Of a stretch of DNA of 64,000 nt, positions 32,963-40,676 are shown one piece after another. The position numbers and the translations under genes are program-made. The notes under the pieces are model-generated. The model was not told the DNA's origin and searched no databases. It worked only from the letters and a program-made list of their open reading frames with translations. The stretch is from the NCBI GenBank assembly GCA_964624235.1, contig CAZUXY010000019.1, positions 8,299 through 72,298 of the forward strand. The letters are read 5' to 3'. The DNA is from CAZUXY01 sp964624235. Lineage in GTDB: Bacteria > Spirochaetota > UBA4802 > UBA5368. Position 1 is the stretch's first letter, and each line of letters starts with the position of its first letter.

Positions 32963-34345
32963 ATGAAAATCAAAGTGGCTGTTCTTCTCATCGCGTGCGC
33001 GTTACAGACGGCCTTCGTGCTTCCTCTTAACGCGGTGTCCTATGAGGCTTCGACCCTCCATAACGCGGTTTCGCGAAGTGAAACCGTTCTGGACCTGTTC
33101 TTCGCGCGATGGCGGCATATCCAGGAAAAGGAACTCTATTTCGACCTCTTCGGCCGCATCAACTGGGTGCCCAACTTCAAGATAAACACCGTGAACACCG
33201 GCTCCGGGGAAAAAGAGTCGGTCCCGATGACGCTGGTCCGTACGTACGGGAGCGTCACGCTTAATTTTCCAATCATCGGCGGATACGAGGGTGCCGGCCT
33301 TTCCGACCGGTTGTCGGGAAAAAGAAAAAGGGAGACGGAGGAAGAATCGAAAGGGACCGGTCCCCTGGGCCTGTGGAAACCCAGGAACCTGATACTCGGC
33401 GTTACCGCCACCGGCTTCCATTACGGCCTTACCCGCAAGACCACCGTGAACCGCGGCAGCGCGGGAACTGAAAGCGTCACCGACTATAAATACTCCCAGT
33501 TCTTCGACGATATCTTCGCGCTTTCGGTACTGTACCTGCCATATTTCTACCTGCACGGCGGGGTGATCATCAACAACCAGATCGAACCGAACGACGACGG
33601 GACCATGGACTACAGCAACTCGGCCAACCGTACGGTGAGGTATTTTTTCGCATCAAACCTGCTGTCGTTTCTGAACCTTAACGCCGCCACGACATCGGAA
33701 AAACTTGAATCCATCGCGGTCGACGTCAGGGTCACCCGGCTCCTTGAAATGGCGCTGGGAACCCTTCCTTTGACGGTACCCCAGGTGACGATAACCTACA
33801 AAATGATCAATCTCTATAACGACGAGCCCTATGACGCGGTGTGGGTGCGAAGCGCGATCGCAAAGGACAGCAGCCCTAAATCGTCCATACTGTCCGACAG
33901 CCTGAAGGAAGACGCCAGGCTCCATACCCTGGGGCTGCTGGTGGAAGAAAACCTCTTCTATTATGTCTACATAAAGTTCAATGTCGAGTTTCAGGAACCT
34001 TCCGAGACCCTGTTCGACAAACGCACCAACAGGAAACTGGTCTTCGATCCCCTGAGAGAAGCGTATGTGTCGGTGGCCTATAATTTTCTGGGGAAGAAGG
34101 CCGCCGACGGCTATCTTTTTACTGTAACCGTCGGCGCCAGCCGTTTCTGGGACCCGGCGATACCCGTGCATCGCAGGGAAGGATCGAAATTTTATCTGTA
34201 CGGAGGCTTCGGCGCCCTGACGTTTACCACACCCTTCGGAGGGGCAGAACTCAAGGCCGTGTACAACTACGCACCCGAAATACGCAAGCTGGTGGAGACC
34301 GCCGACAAGGCGGCCCTTGAGGGCAGCGTCTTCTTTAATCTGTAA
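32963..34345 (+). CDS. Exported beta-rich protein, outer-membrane candidate
   Basis: 460 aa. Signal peptide about 1-24 (VAVLLIACALQTAFVLPLNA). The rest alternates amphipathic strands and polar loops (FDLFGRINWVPNFKINTV, SVTLNFPIIGG, NLILGVTATGFHYGL, LSVLYLPYFYLHGGVII, YVYIKFNVEFQEP, KFYLYGGFGALTFTTPFGG), and ends in a strand finishing SVFFNL with a terminal-region Phe, as many outer-membrane barrels do. No family recognised. Start fixed by GGAGGG. The lipoprotein gene starts 14 bp after the stop, so the two form an operon and may act together at the outer membrane. Confidence 0.75.
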   Translation: MKIKVAVLLIACALQTAFVLPLNAVSYEASTLHNAVSRSETVLDLFFARWRHIQEKELYFDLFGRINWVPNFKINTVNTGSGEKESVPMTLVRTYGSVTLNFPIIGGYEGAGLSDRLSGKRKRETEEESKGTGPLGLWKPRNLILGVTATGFHYGLTRKTTVNRGSAGTESVTDYKYSQFFDDIFALSVLYLPYFYLHGGVIINNQIEPNDDGTMDYSNSANRTVRYFFASNLLSFLNLNAATTSEKLESIAVDVRVTRLLEMALGTLPLTVPQVTITYKMINLYNDEPYDAVWVRSAIAKDSSPKSSILSDSLKEDARLHTLGLLVEENLFYYVYIKFNVEFQEPSETLFDKRTNRKLVFDPLREAYVSVAYNFLGKKAADGYLFTVTVGASRFWDPAIPVHRREGSKFYLYGGFGALTFTTPFGGAELKAVYNYAPEIRKLVETADKAALEGSVFFNL

Positions 34346-34359
34346 GGGAGGAGAAATAC

Positions 34360-34926
34360 ATGAAACCCGTTATATACAATCCCCTGCGGTCGTTACTTCG
34401 ACTGGCACCCGCGGCCGTTGCAACGCTTTTTCTGCTGCTGCCCGGCTGTTCCTACGTGATGGACACCATTGAGGGTGCCATAAATGAACGCGCGTCTTTT
34501 TCAATAAAGGCTGAATATATCGGAGGCAATACGGTAAGAATCACATGGGACGAAGGCGATTACAGTGAGGGATTTGCCGGGTATGAAATTTATATGACCA
34601 AAGAGCAGGATGACGAGTACGTTGATTATACGATCGCCGTTGCTCCTACCTCGTTAGGTTTTTCGGACCTGCCAGATAACCTCACCCTGGCCATTGATGG
34701 TTCTTTGCAGATCAATACAACCAATACCTGTAATCATGTTGTGACCTCATTGACAACTGTAAACCGCGGGGTTTACTTTTACCGACTGGGCATCATTCAC
34801 TGGGACAAGGAAAAACTGTCGGAGCGAATCCCGGCAAACGGATATACCGGTGATTATGCAACGGATTATCCTTTAAAAACCAGTATCGACCGCATAAGCG
34901 GTGCAGCCAGGGTTGTAATTCCATAA
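34360..34926 (+). CDS. Lipoprotein with fibronectin-III-like opening
   Basis: 188 aa. Signal with lipobox LLPGC (Cys30) after a hydrophobic core (APAAVATLFLL). The first part of the mature protein (SIKAEYIGGNTVRITWDEG, FAGYEIYMTKEQD) reads like the B-C strands of a fibronectin type III fold; the remainder (GVYFYRLGIIHWDKEKLSE) is compatible with its end strands. Strong ribosome site GGGAGGAG. Second gene of the operon with the outer-membrane candidate. A hairpin CGCGGC-N10-GCCGCG (34955-34976) follows in the convergent gap, without a T-run. Function unknown. Confidence 0.75.
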   Translation: MKPVIYNPLRSLLRLAPAAVATLFLLLPGCSYVMDTIEGAINERASFSIKAEYIGGNTVRITWDEGDYSEGFAGYEIYMTKEQDDEYVDYTIAVAPTSLGFSDLPDNLTLAIDGSLQINTTNTCNHVVTSLTTVNRGVYFYRLGIIHWDKEKLSERIPANGYTGDYATDYPLKTSIDRISGAARVVIP

Positions 34927-35007
34927 CGCATGAAGGCGCGAATCCTCTTTCGTACGCGGCGGTATTCGAAGCCGCGGGGTGATAACCTCTCATTGTGTAC
35001 ATAAAAA

Positions 35008-35376
35008 CTATCGCGCCGCCAGGGCGTTGTCGATCAGGCCGTCGACCCTTTCATAGGAAAACGCCACAGGCACCACATAGGGAGGCGTGGCGCTTACCGC
35101 CTGTTTGTCGAACACCGCGCCGTAGGCGCCTTCGACCTGCCTGCTGATGAAGGCATACATCTCGGTTTCAGGCGGCTTTCCCGGCGTGTCGAGCACCATC
35201 ACCAGCGCAACCGCCAGGCTTGCCAGGGCGGTCGCCAGGCCTCCCGCCATCAGCCTTACGCGGAATGTTTTGCGCTTCCGCTCCATGACCCTGCCGGCCA
35301 TCTCGAAGTTCCAGCCGTCGCTCTCCAGGCGCCGCCGGATCTCTTCCATCATTTTATTGTTGTCGGTTGCCGTCAT
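35008..35376 (-). CDS. Probable anti-sigma factor (single-span)
   Basis: 122 aa. A cytoplasmic N-terminal helix region (about 1-40, KMMEEIRRRLESDGWNFEM), one membrane helix (about 42-62, LMAGGLATALASLAVALVMVL) and a short periplasmic domain (about 65-122). Its start overlaps the ECF sigma stop by 4 bp (ATGA). Size, topology and position fit an anti-sigma factor that holds the sigma factor at the membrane. No zinc-binding ZAS motif (HxxxCxxC) is visible. Assignment rests on context and topology. Confidence 0.68.
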   Translation of the reverse strand: MTATDNNKMMEEIRRRLESDGWNFEMAGRVMERKRKTFRVRLMAGGLATALASLAVALVMVLDTPGKPPETEMYAFISRQVEGAYGAVFDKQAVSATPPYVVPVAFSYERVDGLIDNALAAR

Positions 35377-35897
35377 TTTTCCCTGCCTCCTTCAATCATT
35401 CGTGCGAGCATCTCCTTACCCCGGGATATCCTCGACTTCACGGTGCCTCCGCGGATGGAGAGTTTCCGGGCGATCTCCTTTTCGGGATACCCCTGCAGGA
35501 GCAGTTCGAAAACATCCTGGTATTTTGCGGGAAGCCGGCCTATTGACCGCTTCATGGTCTCCAGTTTTTCCACATCTCTGTCATCCGCTGCGTCCCCGGC
35601 CGGCATTTCGTAATCATGCGCCATTTCTCCGGCGACCTTCATGGATTTCTCCTCTTCCCTCACGAGTTTCTTCATCATCCTGAGGGACTCGTTCCGGGCG
35701 ATCCTGTATAGCCATGACGAGAGGGCCGCCTCCCCACGGAACGAATTGTTCACCAGTCCCCGGTACGCCCGGATATAGGTTTCCTGGACCACGTCGTCGA
35801 TGACGTAATAGAACCTCCCGGCGAGGGTGTTACCGATCGCCGACAATACCACTCCCTTGGTGTCCCTGATGATTTCCGCGAATTCGCGTTCCGTCAT
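35373..35897 (-). CDS. ECF-type RNA polymerase sigma factor
   Basis: 174 aa. Region 2: DDVVQETYIRAYRGLVNNSF (about 34-53) and LSSWLYRIARNESLRMMKKL. Region 4: LPAKYQDVFELLLQGYPEKE, IARKLSIRGGTVKSRISRG (DNA-binding helix-turn-helix, about 135-165). No region 1.1 or 3, as expected for ECF sigma. A longer acidic linker (about 85-110, HDYEMPAGDAADDRD) separates regions 2 and 4. Between a Spy/CpxP-like gene and a probable anti-sigma gene on the same strand. The promoter before the first gene resembles those used by sigma-E-type factors, which suggests autoregulation. Confidence 0.92.
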   Translation of the reverse strand: MTEREFAEIIRDTKGVVLSAIGNTLAGRFYYVIDDVVQETYIRAYRGLVNNSFRGEAALSSWLYRIARNESLRMMKKLVREEEKSMKVAGEMAHDYEMPAGDAADDRDVEKLETMKRSIGRLPAKYQDVFELLLQGYPEKEIARKLSIRGGTVKSRISRGKEMLARMIEGGREK

Positions 35898-35950
35898 GGC
35901 CGCCTGCCGATAGTAAGGTCCGTTCCGCTGTTCCTGTTCCGCACTTCCCT

Positions 35951-36454
35951 TTATTTTTCGGGATAAGGACAGTGTTTTCTCATTTCGCGCTTTTCCCGCC
36001 GCAGTTTTTCCCGCTGCCCGGGGGTAAGGGTGTTTTCGATATCCAGATGGTGTTTGATCTTCAGAAGCTTTATCTCCACGTCGATTTCGGATATCTGTTT
36101 CAGGATATTTCTGACCTCCGCCAGGTCCACCTTCTTCTCTAAAAGCATTTTCTGGAGCCGTACATGCAGCGGCGACAGCTTATCGTGGAAACCGCGGAAT
36201 TTACCATAATACGACTCGTTGATAATTCCTATTTGTTTGACCTGCGCATCGGTCAATCCCAGTGGTCCCTTCAGCGAATCGGGATCGCCGAAGAACCTCC
36301 CCGGAACGACATGTTCACCCATTCTTCCATGATGTCCCTCGACGGGCCCTCTCACCCCCTTCCCCCTGCCGGGTCCCCGCTGGGCATTAGCGGCAACCGT
36401 CATTGAAAAAATCACGGTGAAAATTGCCGTTAACAGGATAACTCTTTTCATCAT
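35951..36454 (-). CDS. Spy/CpxP-like periplasmic protein
   Basis: 167 aa from the ATG at 36454 (AGGA six bases upstream; a second ATG follows at once). Signal peptide about 1-23 (VILLTAIFTVIFSMTVAANA). The mature part starts Gly/Arg/His-rich (GPVEGHHGRMGEHVVPG), then has two LTxxQ motifs of the Spy/CpxP/ZraP family (LGLTDAQVKQI and TLTPGQREKL) and long helices between (LHVRLQKMLLEKKVDLAEV, EIDVEIKLLKIKHHLD). Such proteins are periplasmic chaperones or metal/stress sensors. First gene of the operon with the sigma and anti-sigma genes, as in CnrX-type systems where this family member senses the signal. Confidence 0.86.
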   Translation of the reverse strand: MMKRVILLTAIFTVIFSMTVAANAQRGPGRGKGVRGPVEGHHGRMGEHVVPGRFFGDPDSLKGPLGLTDAQVKQIGIINESYYGKFRGFHDKLSPLHVRLQKMLLEKKVDLAEVRNILKQISEIDVEIKLLKIKHHLDIENTLTPGQREKLRREKREMRKHCPYPEK

Positions 36455-36483
36455 CAGTTTCCTCCGACTCACCTTAGTGACGG

Positions 36484-36512
36484 TAAGACCCGGTTGCTGG
36501 CGCCATGGTTCC
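36484..36512 (-). promoter_or_regulatory. Sigma-E-like (ECF) promoter of the spy-sigma-antisigma operon
   Basis: On the minus strand GGAACCA (36512-36506), 15-base spacer, GGTCTTA (36490-36484). This is close to the sigma-E-class consensus GGAACTT-N15-GGTCTAA. It lies about 30 bases before the Spy-like ATG. I infer autoregulation by the ECF sigma factor of the operon. Confidence 0.6.
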
Positions 36513-36713
36513 ACTTTTTCGCGGGCTTATCGGTAATTTTATTCCTTTTTCGTCTTTTTGCAAGAGGGATTTCCGACGCTTACCGGATTATCCGGCCCTG
36601 ATTTTTTACCGTTATCCGGCGTCTCCTCCTCCGCCGAAAAAATGTGTTGAATAAAGCCGGTAACGTTTCAATCTGGACTATCGTCTGTCATCATTCATAT
36701 GTGGGACACCGCC

Positions 36714-37874
36714 ATGAACCATCTTATCATCGGAAACGGTATCGCAGGAATCGAAGCCGCCCTTACGATCCGCAAAAACGATCCGGAAAGCGGTATCCGC
36801 GTACTTTCGGCCTCACGACACCCGCACTATTACCGGCCCCGCCTGATCGAGTATCTCGCCGGTGAGACGCCGCTGGAAAAGCTGATTACCCATAAAGATG
36901 ACTTTTACTCGAAAAACCGCATTGAAACCACCCTGGGCACCATGGTCGAGCGTATCATCCCCGGAGAAAACCGCGTGATCGATTCAGCCGGGAATTCCTA
37001 TTCATACGACACTCTGCTGCTCGCCACCGGCGCATCCCCCTTTCTCCTCCCTTTCAGGGGAAACGACCTGGAGGGCGTCTACACCCTGCGGGGTATTACC
37101 GATGCCGACAGGATAAAAGCGCGCTGCGGCATACCCGGGCACGTCGTGGTGATCGGCGGAGGCCTGCTGGGACTTGAAACGGCGTACAGCCTGACCAGGC
37201 TCGGCAACAGGGTAACGGTGGTTGAATACTGCCGCCGGCTGCTCCCGCGCCAGCTTGACGATGAGGGAGGAGCGGTCCTCCTCAAAATGCTTGTCGACAA
37301 GGGGATTTCGTTCATCCTTGACGATTCCGTCCTTTCGGTCGACGGCAGCGTCAGGGCCGAGTCCATTTCACTGAAATCTGGTAATACGCTTCCCATCGAT
37401 GCGGTGATCGTTTCGGCGGGCATCCGGTGCCGTACCGACCTGGCGGCGCGGGCGGGTCTCGCGACAGCCGGCGGCGTCATTGTGGATGATTACCTGCGCA
37501 CCTCGGTGAACAACATCTACGCCGCCGGCGACCCGGCCGAGCACAAAGGAAAGCTCTACGGGATCTGGCCCGCCTCTCGGGAACAGGGCCGGGTCGCGGG
37601 TCTCAACATGGCGGGAATCGAAACCCGTTATTCGGGGACACTGCCGTCCAATACACTGAAGATCACCGGTATAGACCTGTATTCGGCGGGGGATTTCAAC
37701 GCGACGGATTGCGAGGTGCTGGTGCAGGGCGATAACGCCGGATACCGGAAATTCCTGCTTAATAAGGACCATCCGCGGGGGGCCATCGTACTGGGAGACC
37801 GAGAGGCGGTCAAAACGGCCCAAAGGGTGCTCGAGGGAAAGGCAGATCCTGAAGAATTCAAGAGGTTTTTTTAA
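36714..37874 (+). CDS. FAD/NAD(P)H-dependent oxidoreductase (rubredoxin reductase / NirB-N-terminal type)
   Basis: 386 aa from the ATG at 36714. FAD-binding Rossmann motif IIGNGIAGIEAAL at the N-terminus, SASRHPHYYRPRLIEYLAG, ATGASPFLLP, NAD(P)H motif VVIGGGLLGLETAYSL (about 140-155), and the second FAD contact NIYAAGDPAEHKG (about 262-274). This arrangement is that of the NADH:rubredoxin oxidoreductase, ferredoxin reductase and NirB N-terminal group, which passes electrons from NAD(P)H through FAD to a small redox protein. The redox partner is not next to it. No redox-active CxxC. Cytoplasmic. A LuxR-type remnant is convergent at its 3' end. Confidence 0.88.
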   Translation: MNHLIIGNGIAGIEAALTIRKNDPESGIRVLSASRHPHYYRPRLIEYLAGETPLEKLITHKDDFYSKNRIETTLGTMVERIIPGENRVIDSAGNSYSYDTLLLATGASPFLLPFRGNDLEGVYTLRGITDADRIKARCGIPGHVVVIGGGLLGLETAYSLTRLGNRVTVVEYCRRLLPRQLDDEGGAVLLKMLVDKGISFILDDSVLSVDGSVRAESISLKSGNTLPIDAVIVSAGIRCRTDLAARAGLATAGGVIVDDYLRTSVNNIYAAGDPAEHKGKLYGIWPASREQGRVAGLNMAGIETRYSGTLPSNTLKITGIDLYSAGDFNATDCEVLVQGDNAGYRKFLLNKDHPRGAIVLGDREAVKTAQRVLEGKADPEEFKRFF

Positions 37875-37889
37875 TACTATATCCGTTGA

Positions 37890-38231
37890 TCAGAGCGGCG
37901 CAGGGAAAAAACCTTCGGCACACCAATCGCTTACGTCATATAATATTTTTAGAATGTGTACCAGTTCGACCCTGTTGCCGATCTGCAGCTTCCCCTATAC
38001 GCTCAGCAGGTGGGATTTCACCGTTCTTTCGGTTATGTTCAGTCTCCGGGCGATGTCGCGGTGGTGAATCCCGGTCGCCGGCAGCCTGATGAAGTCCGGT
38101 TCCCTCTCGGTGATTGTATAGTCGGCGGCGAACTCCTCCATCCCCTTCAGTTCCTGCCCTATAACCAGCATGCCTGTGCGGTCATCGTACAGGGGCATTT
38201 TTTTACAGGCAGTTATATCGCACCATATCAA
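37890..38231 (-). pseudogene. Remnant of a LuxR-type (possibly PAS-LuxR) regulator with in-frame amber codon
   Basis: The minus-strand frame encodes a LuxR helix-turn-helix: TITEREPDFIRLPATGIHHR, DIARRLNITERTVKSHLLSV. Then a TAG interrupts it at 37995-37997, and the same frame continues with GKLQIGNRVELVHILKILYD, exactly the second half of a LuxR domain (normally SxxxKLxxxNRVELV). A single substitution of a Tyr-type codon explains the stop. Before the HTH only about 42 residues remain (DITACKKMPLYDDRTGML), reminiscent of the end of a PAS domain, and no proper ATG or ribosome site exists. The remnant fits between two intact genes, 37 bp after the aminotransferase. Either a decayed regulator or a sequencing error at one base; the missing N-terminus favours decay. 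Confidence 0.75.
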
Positions 38232-38268
38232 GCATAAAAGTGACGTCGGATGTAATACTCCTGCAAAA

Positions 38269-39420
38269 TCACCTATTCCCTTTTTCCTTAAAATACCGTT
38301 CTATCCTGTCCATCCCCTCCCGTATGTTCTCCAGGGAATTGGCATAGCTGAAACGCAGAAACCCCTCGCCCCCCGAACCGAAATCGACACCGGGAGTCAC
38401 CCCCACCTTCGCCTTCTCGACAATATTGAACGCCTCCCGGTATGAATCGCTGAACAGGCCCCGGCCGTCGGCGAACACGTAGAACGCGCCGGTGGGCTCG
38501 GTGTGTATGGTGAATCCGATCTCGCGCAGGCGCCTGATCATGAACACCCGCCGCTCGTCATAGACCGCACGCATACGCTCCACGTCGGGACGGGCGCGTT
38601 CCAGGGCGGCGATGCCTGCCCACTGCACGAAGCTGTTGGCCGAGATCATGAAATTCTGGTGTATCCGCTGCATGGCCCCGTAGAATTCTTTCGGGAAGAT
38701 GATGTATCCCAGCCGCCAGCCGGTCATGGCGTACAGCTTCGAGAACCCGTTGACGACAAAGGCCTTTTCGGTGAATTCCAGTATGGACCGGGCACGCCCG
38801 CGGTACACCAGGCCGTGGTAGATCTCATCGGAGATGATGTGGCAATCGTCGAACCCGGCGACGTCTTTCAGGTTCTCATCGGTCATGACGATACCCGTGG
38901 GATTGCAGGGAGAATTAATGATTATGGCCATGGTGCGCGGCGTGAGGGCCTTTTTAATTTCATCCGGGCGGTACTGGAAACCCTCCTCGGCGCGGGTTCG
39001 CACCTCGACGGGCACCCCTCCGACAGTATGGATAAAATTGGGGTAACAGGCGTAGTGAGGGTTCGATATAATCACCTCGTCTCCGGGATCGAGCAGCGCC
39101 AGCATCATGAAAAGCATGCCGGGGGAAGTGCCCGAGGTCACCATCACCCTGTCCGGCGTCAGGGTCACTCCGTATTCGCTCTTGTAATACCCGCAGATCG
39201 TCTCGCGCAGTTCCAGGAGCCCCATGGCATGGGTGTAATGGGTCCTGCCCTTATTCAGGGACTCGAGGGCGGCTTCGTTTATGCAGGCGGGCGTGTCGAA
39301 ATCGGGCTCGCCCACCTCCAGGTGCACCATGTGCTCACCGGCGCGCTCCAACTCCTCGGCCCGGGCCATAACATCCATCACGATGAAGGGTTTTACTTCA
39401 CGGGCTTTTTTCGATATCAT
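38269..39420 (-). CDS. Class I/II aminotransferase (aspartate aminotransferase-like)
   Basis: 383 aa PLP enzyme that moves an amino group between an amino acid and a 2-oxo acid. Family features: HLEVGEPDFDTPACINEA, YTHAMGLLELRETI, the cofactor region VMVTSGTSPGMLFMMLAL, INSPCNPTGIVM with the conserved Asn, DEIYHGLVY, the Schiff-base lysine in NGFSKLYAMTGWRLGYII (about residue 232), and FLRFSYANS with the substrate-carboxylate Arg. Substrate cannot be set from sequence. Alone on its strand between the LuxR-type remnant and a MITE-like inverted repeat. Confidence 0.93.
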   Translation of the reverse strand: MISKKAREVKPFIVMDVMARAEELERAGEHMVHLEVGEPDFDTPACINEAALESLNKGRTHYTHAMGLLELRETICGYYKSEYGVTLTPDRVMVTSGTSPGMLFMMLALLDPGDEVIISNPHYACYPNFIHTVGGVPVEVRTRAEEGFQYRPDEIKKALTPRTMAIIINSPCNPTGIVMTDENLKDVAGFDDCHIISDEIYHGLVYRGRARSILEFTEKAFVVNGFSKLYAMTGWRLGYIIFPKEFYGAMQRIHQNFMISANSFVQWAGIAALERARPDVERMRAVYDERRVFMIRRLREIGFTIHTEPTGAFYVFADGRGLFSDSYREAFNIVEKAKVGVTPGVDFGSGGEGFLRFSYANSLENIREGMDRIERYFKEKGNR

Positions 39421-39461
39421 TCCTCAAAACCGCCGTTACTTGATCTATCATGCATGGGTTT

Positions 39462-39577
39462 GCCACAGAAGCGCAGAGACACAGAGTTTCCTTTAAAATA
39501 TTTGAAATGTACCTTTCGATTGACTTTCGATTTATGAATTTATATCGATTTTCTCCGTGACTCTGCGTCTCTGTGGC
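39462..39577. repeat. MITE/REP-like imperfect inverted repeat
   Basis: The left arm (39462-39486, GCCACAGAAGCGCAGAGACA...) and right arm (39557-39577, ending CTCTGCGTCTCTGTGGC) are imperfect reverse complements of about 20 bp, enclosing some 70 bp of AT-rich sequence. Arms with CCACAGAGRC/CTCTGTGG composition recur in intergenic repeats of many bacteria. No ORF inside. Confidence 0.5.
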
Positions 39578-39602
39578 TGATTTTGATAAGTATATAACCG
39601 GC

Positions 39603-40625
39603 TCATTTCCTTGTTTTTAATACCAGATAACATACCACAGCGATAAATCCGCTGGCGATGAAATTTATAATATGATAGCCGAAGGCCGTGGTAATGGCGT
39701 CCTGACGTTCCATGCCCGCGAGCATGTATCCTCCCGCCCAGCCTGCCTCCAGTGTGCCGAAACTGCCGAAGCTGTTGATGGGCAGCACATTGGCCAGCAC
39801 CTGTCCCGTCGAGCCGGCGATGGAAAGCAGAAAATTTATTTCCACATTGTACGCCAGAATGGTCACGTAGGCGAAGACGTACAGCACCGCCCAGACCAGG
39901 ATGCTCGTAAACACCAGCACCGGTACTTCCCTCAGGGTGTCGTACTCAACGAACTCACTCACCACCGGCTCCATCTTCTCGTTGAATTTGACCGTCAGTT
40001 TCTTTTTGTCCAGCCGCAACGCCCGCATCACCAGGTTGAAAAAGTCCATACTCCACCTGATGATCCATTTAAGATACAGCAGCACGATGATGGAAAAAAC
40101 CAGAAAGCCGATCCCCGCGGCGATAAGGGCGGGAGAGGTGTTTCTGCCGTAATAGAGGGCCACCGATCCCACGAAGAATGCCGCGACGATGATGAAGTCG
40201 TAGATGCGGGTCACCAGCAGCACGTGCAGTCCCTTGGATATTTTCGCGTTGCCGATGGTTTTAAGATAATACACCAGGGTGAGTTCCCCCGTGCGGGCGG
40301 GCAGTATCTGGTTGTAGAAATTCTGATAGCTGGTGACGGCGAACATGGTGAAGAGGCCGATATCCAGGTGCCTCAGCATGGCGCGATAACGGAGCGCTTT
40401 GCACAGGTTTGAAAGGAAGTACACCGCACAGGCGATAAGCGCCATCCACGGATTGGCGTTCTTGAACGAGTTCAACGCTTCTTTGAGGTCGAGCTTCCAC
40501 AGAAGCAAGGCCACCAGCACGACCGACACAATGAGGAAAACCATCGTTCGGACATTCAGGGTCCGCTTTCTGTTTCCCGCGGCCTGGCCCCCTCCTGCAT
40601 CTTGTAGAGTATCGCCGGTATTCAT
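39603..40625 (-). CDS. Flippase-like / UPF0104 (AglD- and MprF-like) membrane protein
   Basis: 340 aa from the ATG at 40625 (a GTG one codon earlier also possible; AGG directly upstream). About eight membrane helices, beginning MVFLIVSVVLVALLLWKL. Family blocks: LCKALRYRAMLRHL, QNFYNQILPARTGELTLVYY, and near the end VLANVLPINSFGSFGTLEAGW, the signature of the lysylphosphatidylglycerol-synthetase N-terminal / AglD-like family. Members move or modify lipid-linked sugars or lipids. Downstream end of the large glycan locus, after a GT2 gene by 51 bp. Confidence 0.88.
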   Translation of the reverse strand: MNTGDTLQDAGGGQAAGNRKRTLNVRTMVFLIVSVVLVALLLWKLDLKEALNSFKNANPWMALIACAVYFLSNLCKALRYRAMLRHLDIGLFTMFAVTSYQNFYNQILPARTGELTLVYYLKTIGNAKISKGLHVLLVTRIYDFIIVAAFFVGSVALYYGRNTSPALIAAGIGFLVFSIIVLLYLKWIIRWSMDFFNLVMRALRLDKKKLTVKFNEKMEPVVSEFVEYDTLREVPVLVFTSILVWAVLYVFAYVTILAYNVEINFLLSIAGSTGQVLANVLPINSFGSFGTLEAGWAGGYMLAGMERQDAITTAFGYHIINFIASGFIAVVCYLVLKTRK

Positions 40626-40676
40626 CACCTGGTTCCCATCACAAACGGTACGGTATGGAAAATATGCTCAATATCA

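Noticed and set aside
34955..34976. CGCGGC-N10-GCCGCG hairpin after the lipoprotein gene
   Set aside because: Six-base-pair stem with no T-run on either strand; not strong enough to call a terminator.
38503..39537. 344-codon plus-strand frame opposite the aminotransferase
   Set aside because: Antisense shadow of a gene with all PLP-enzyme motifs.
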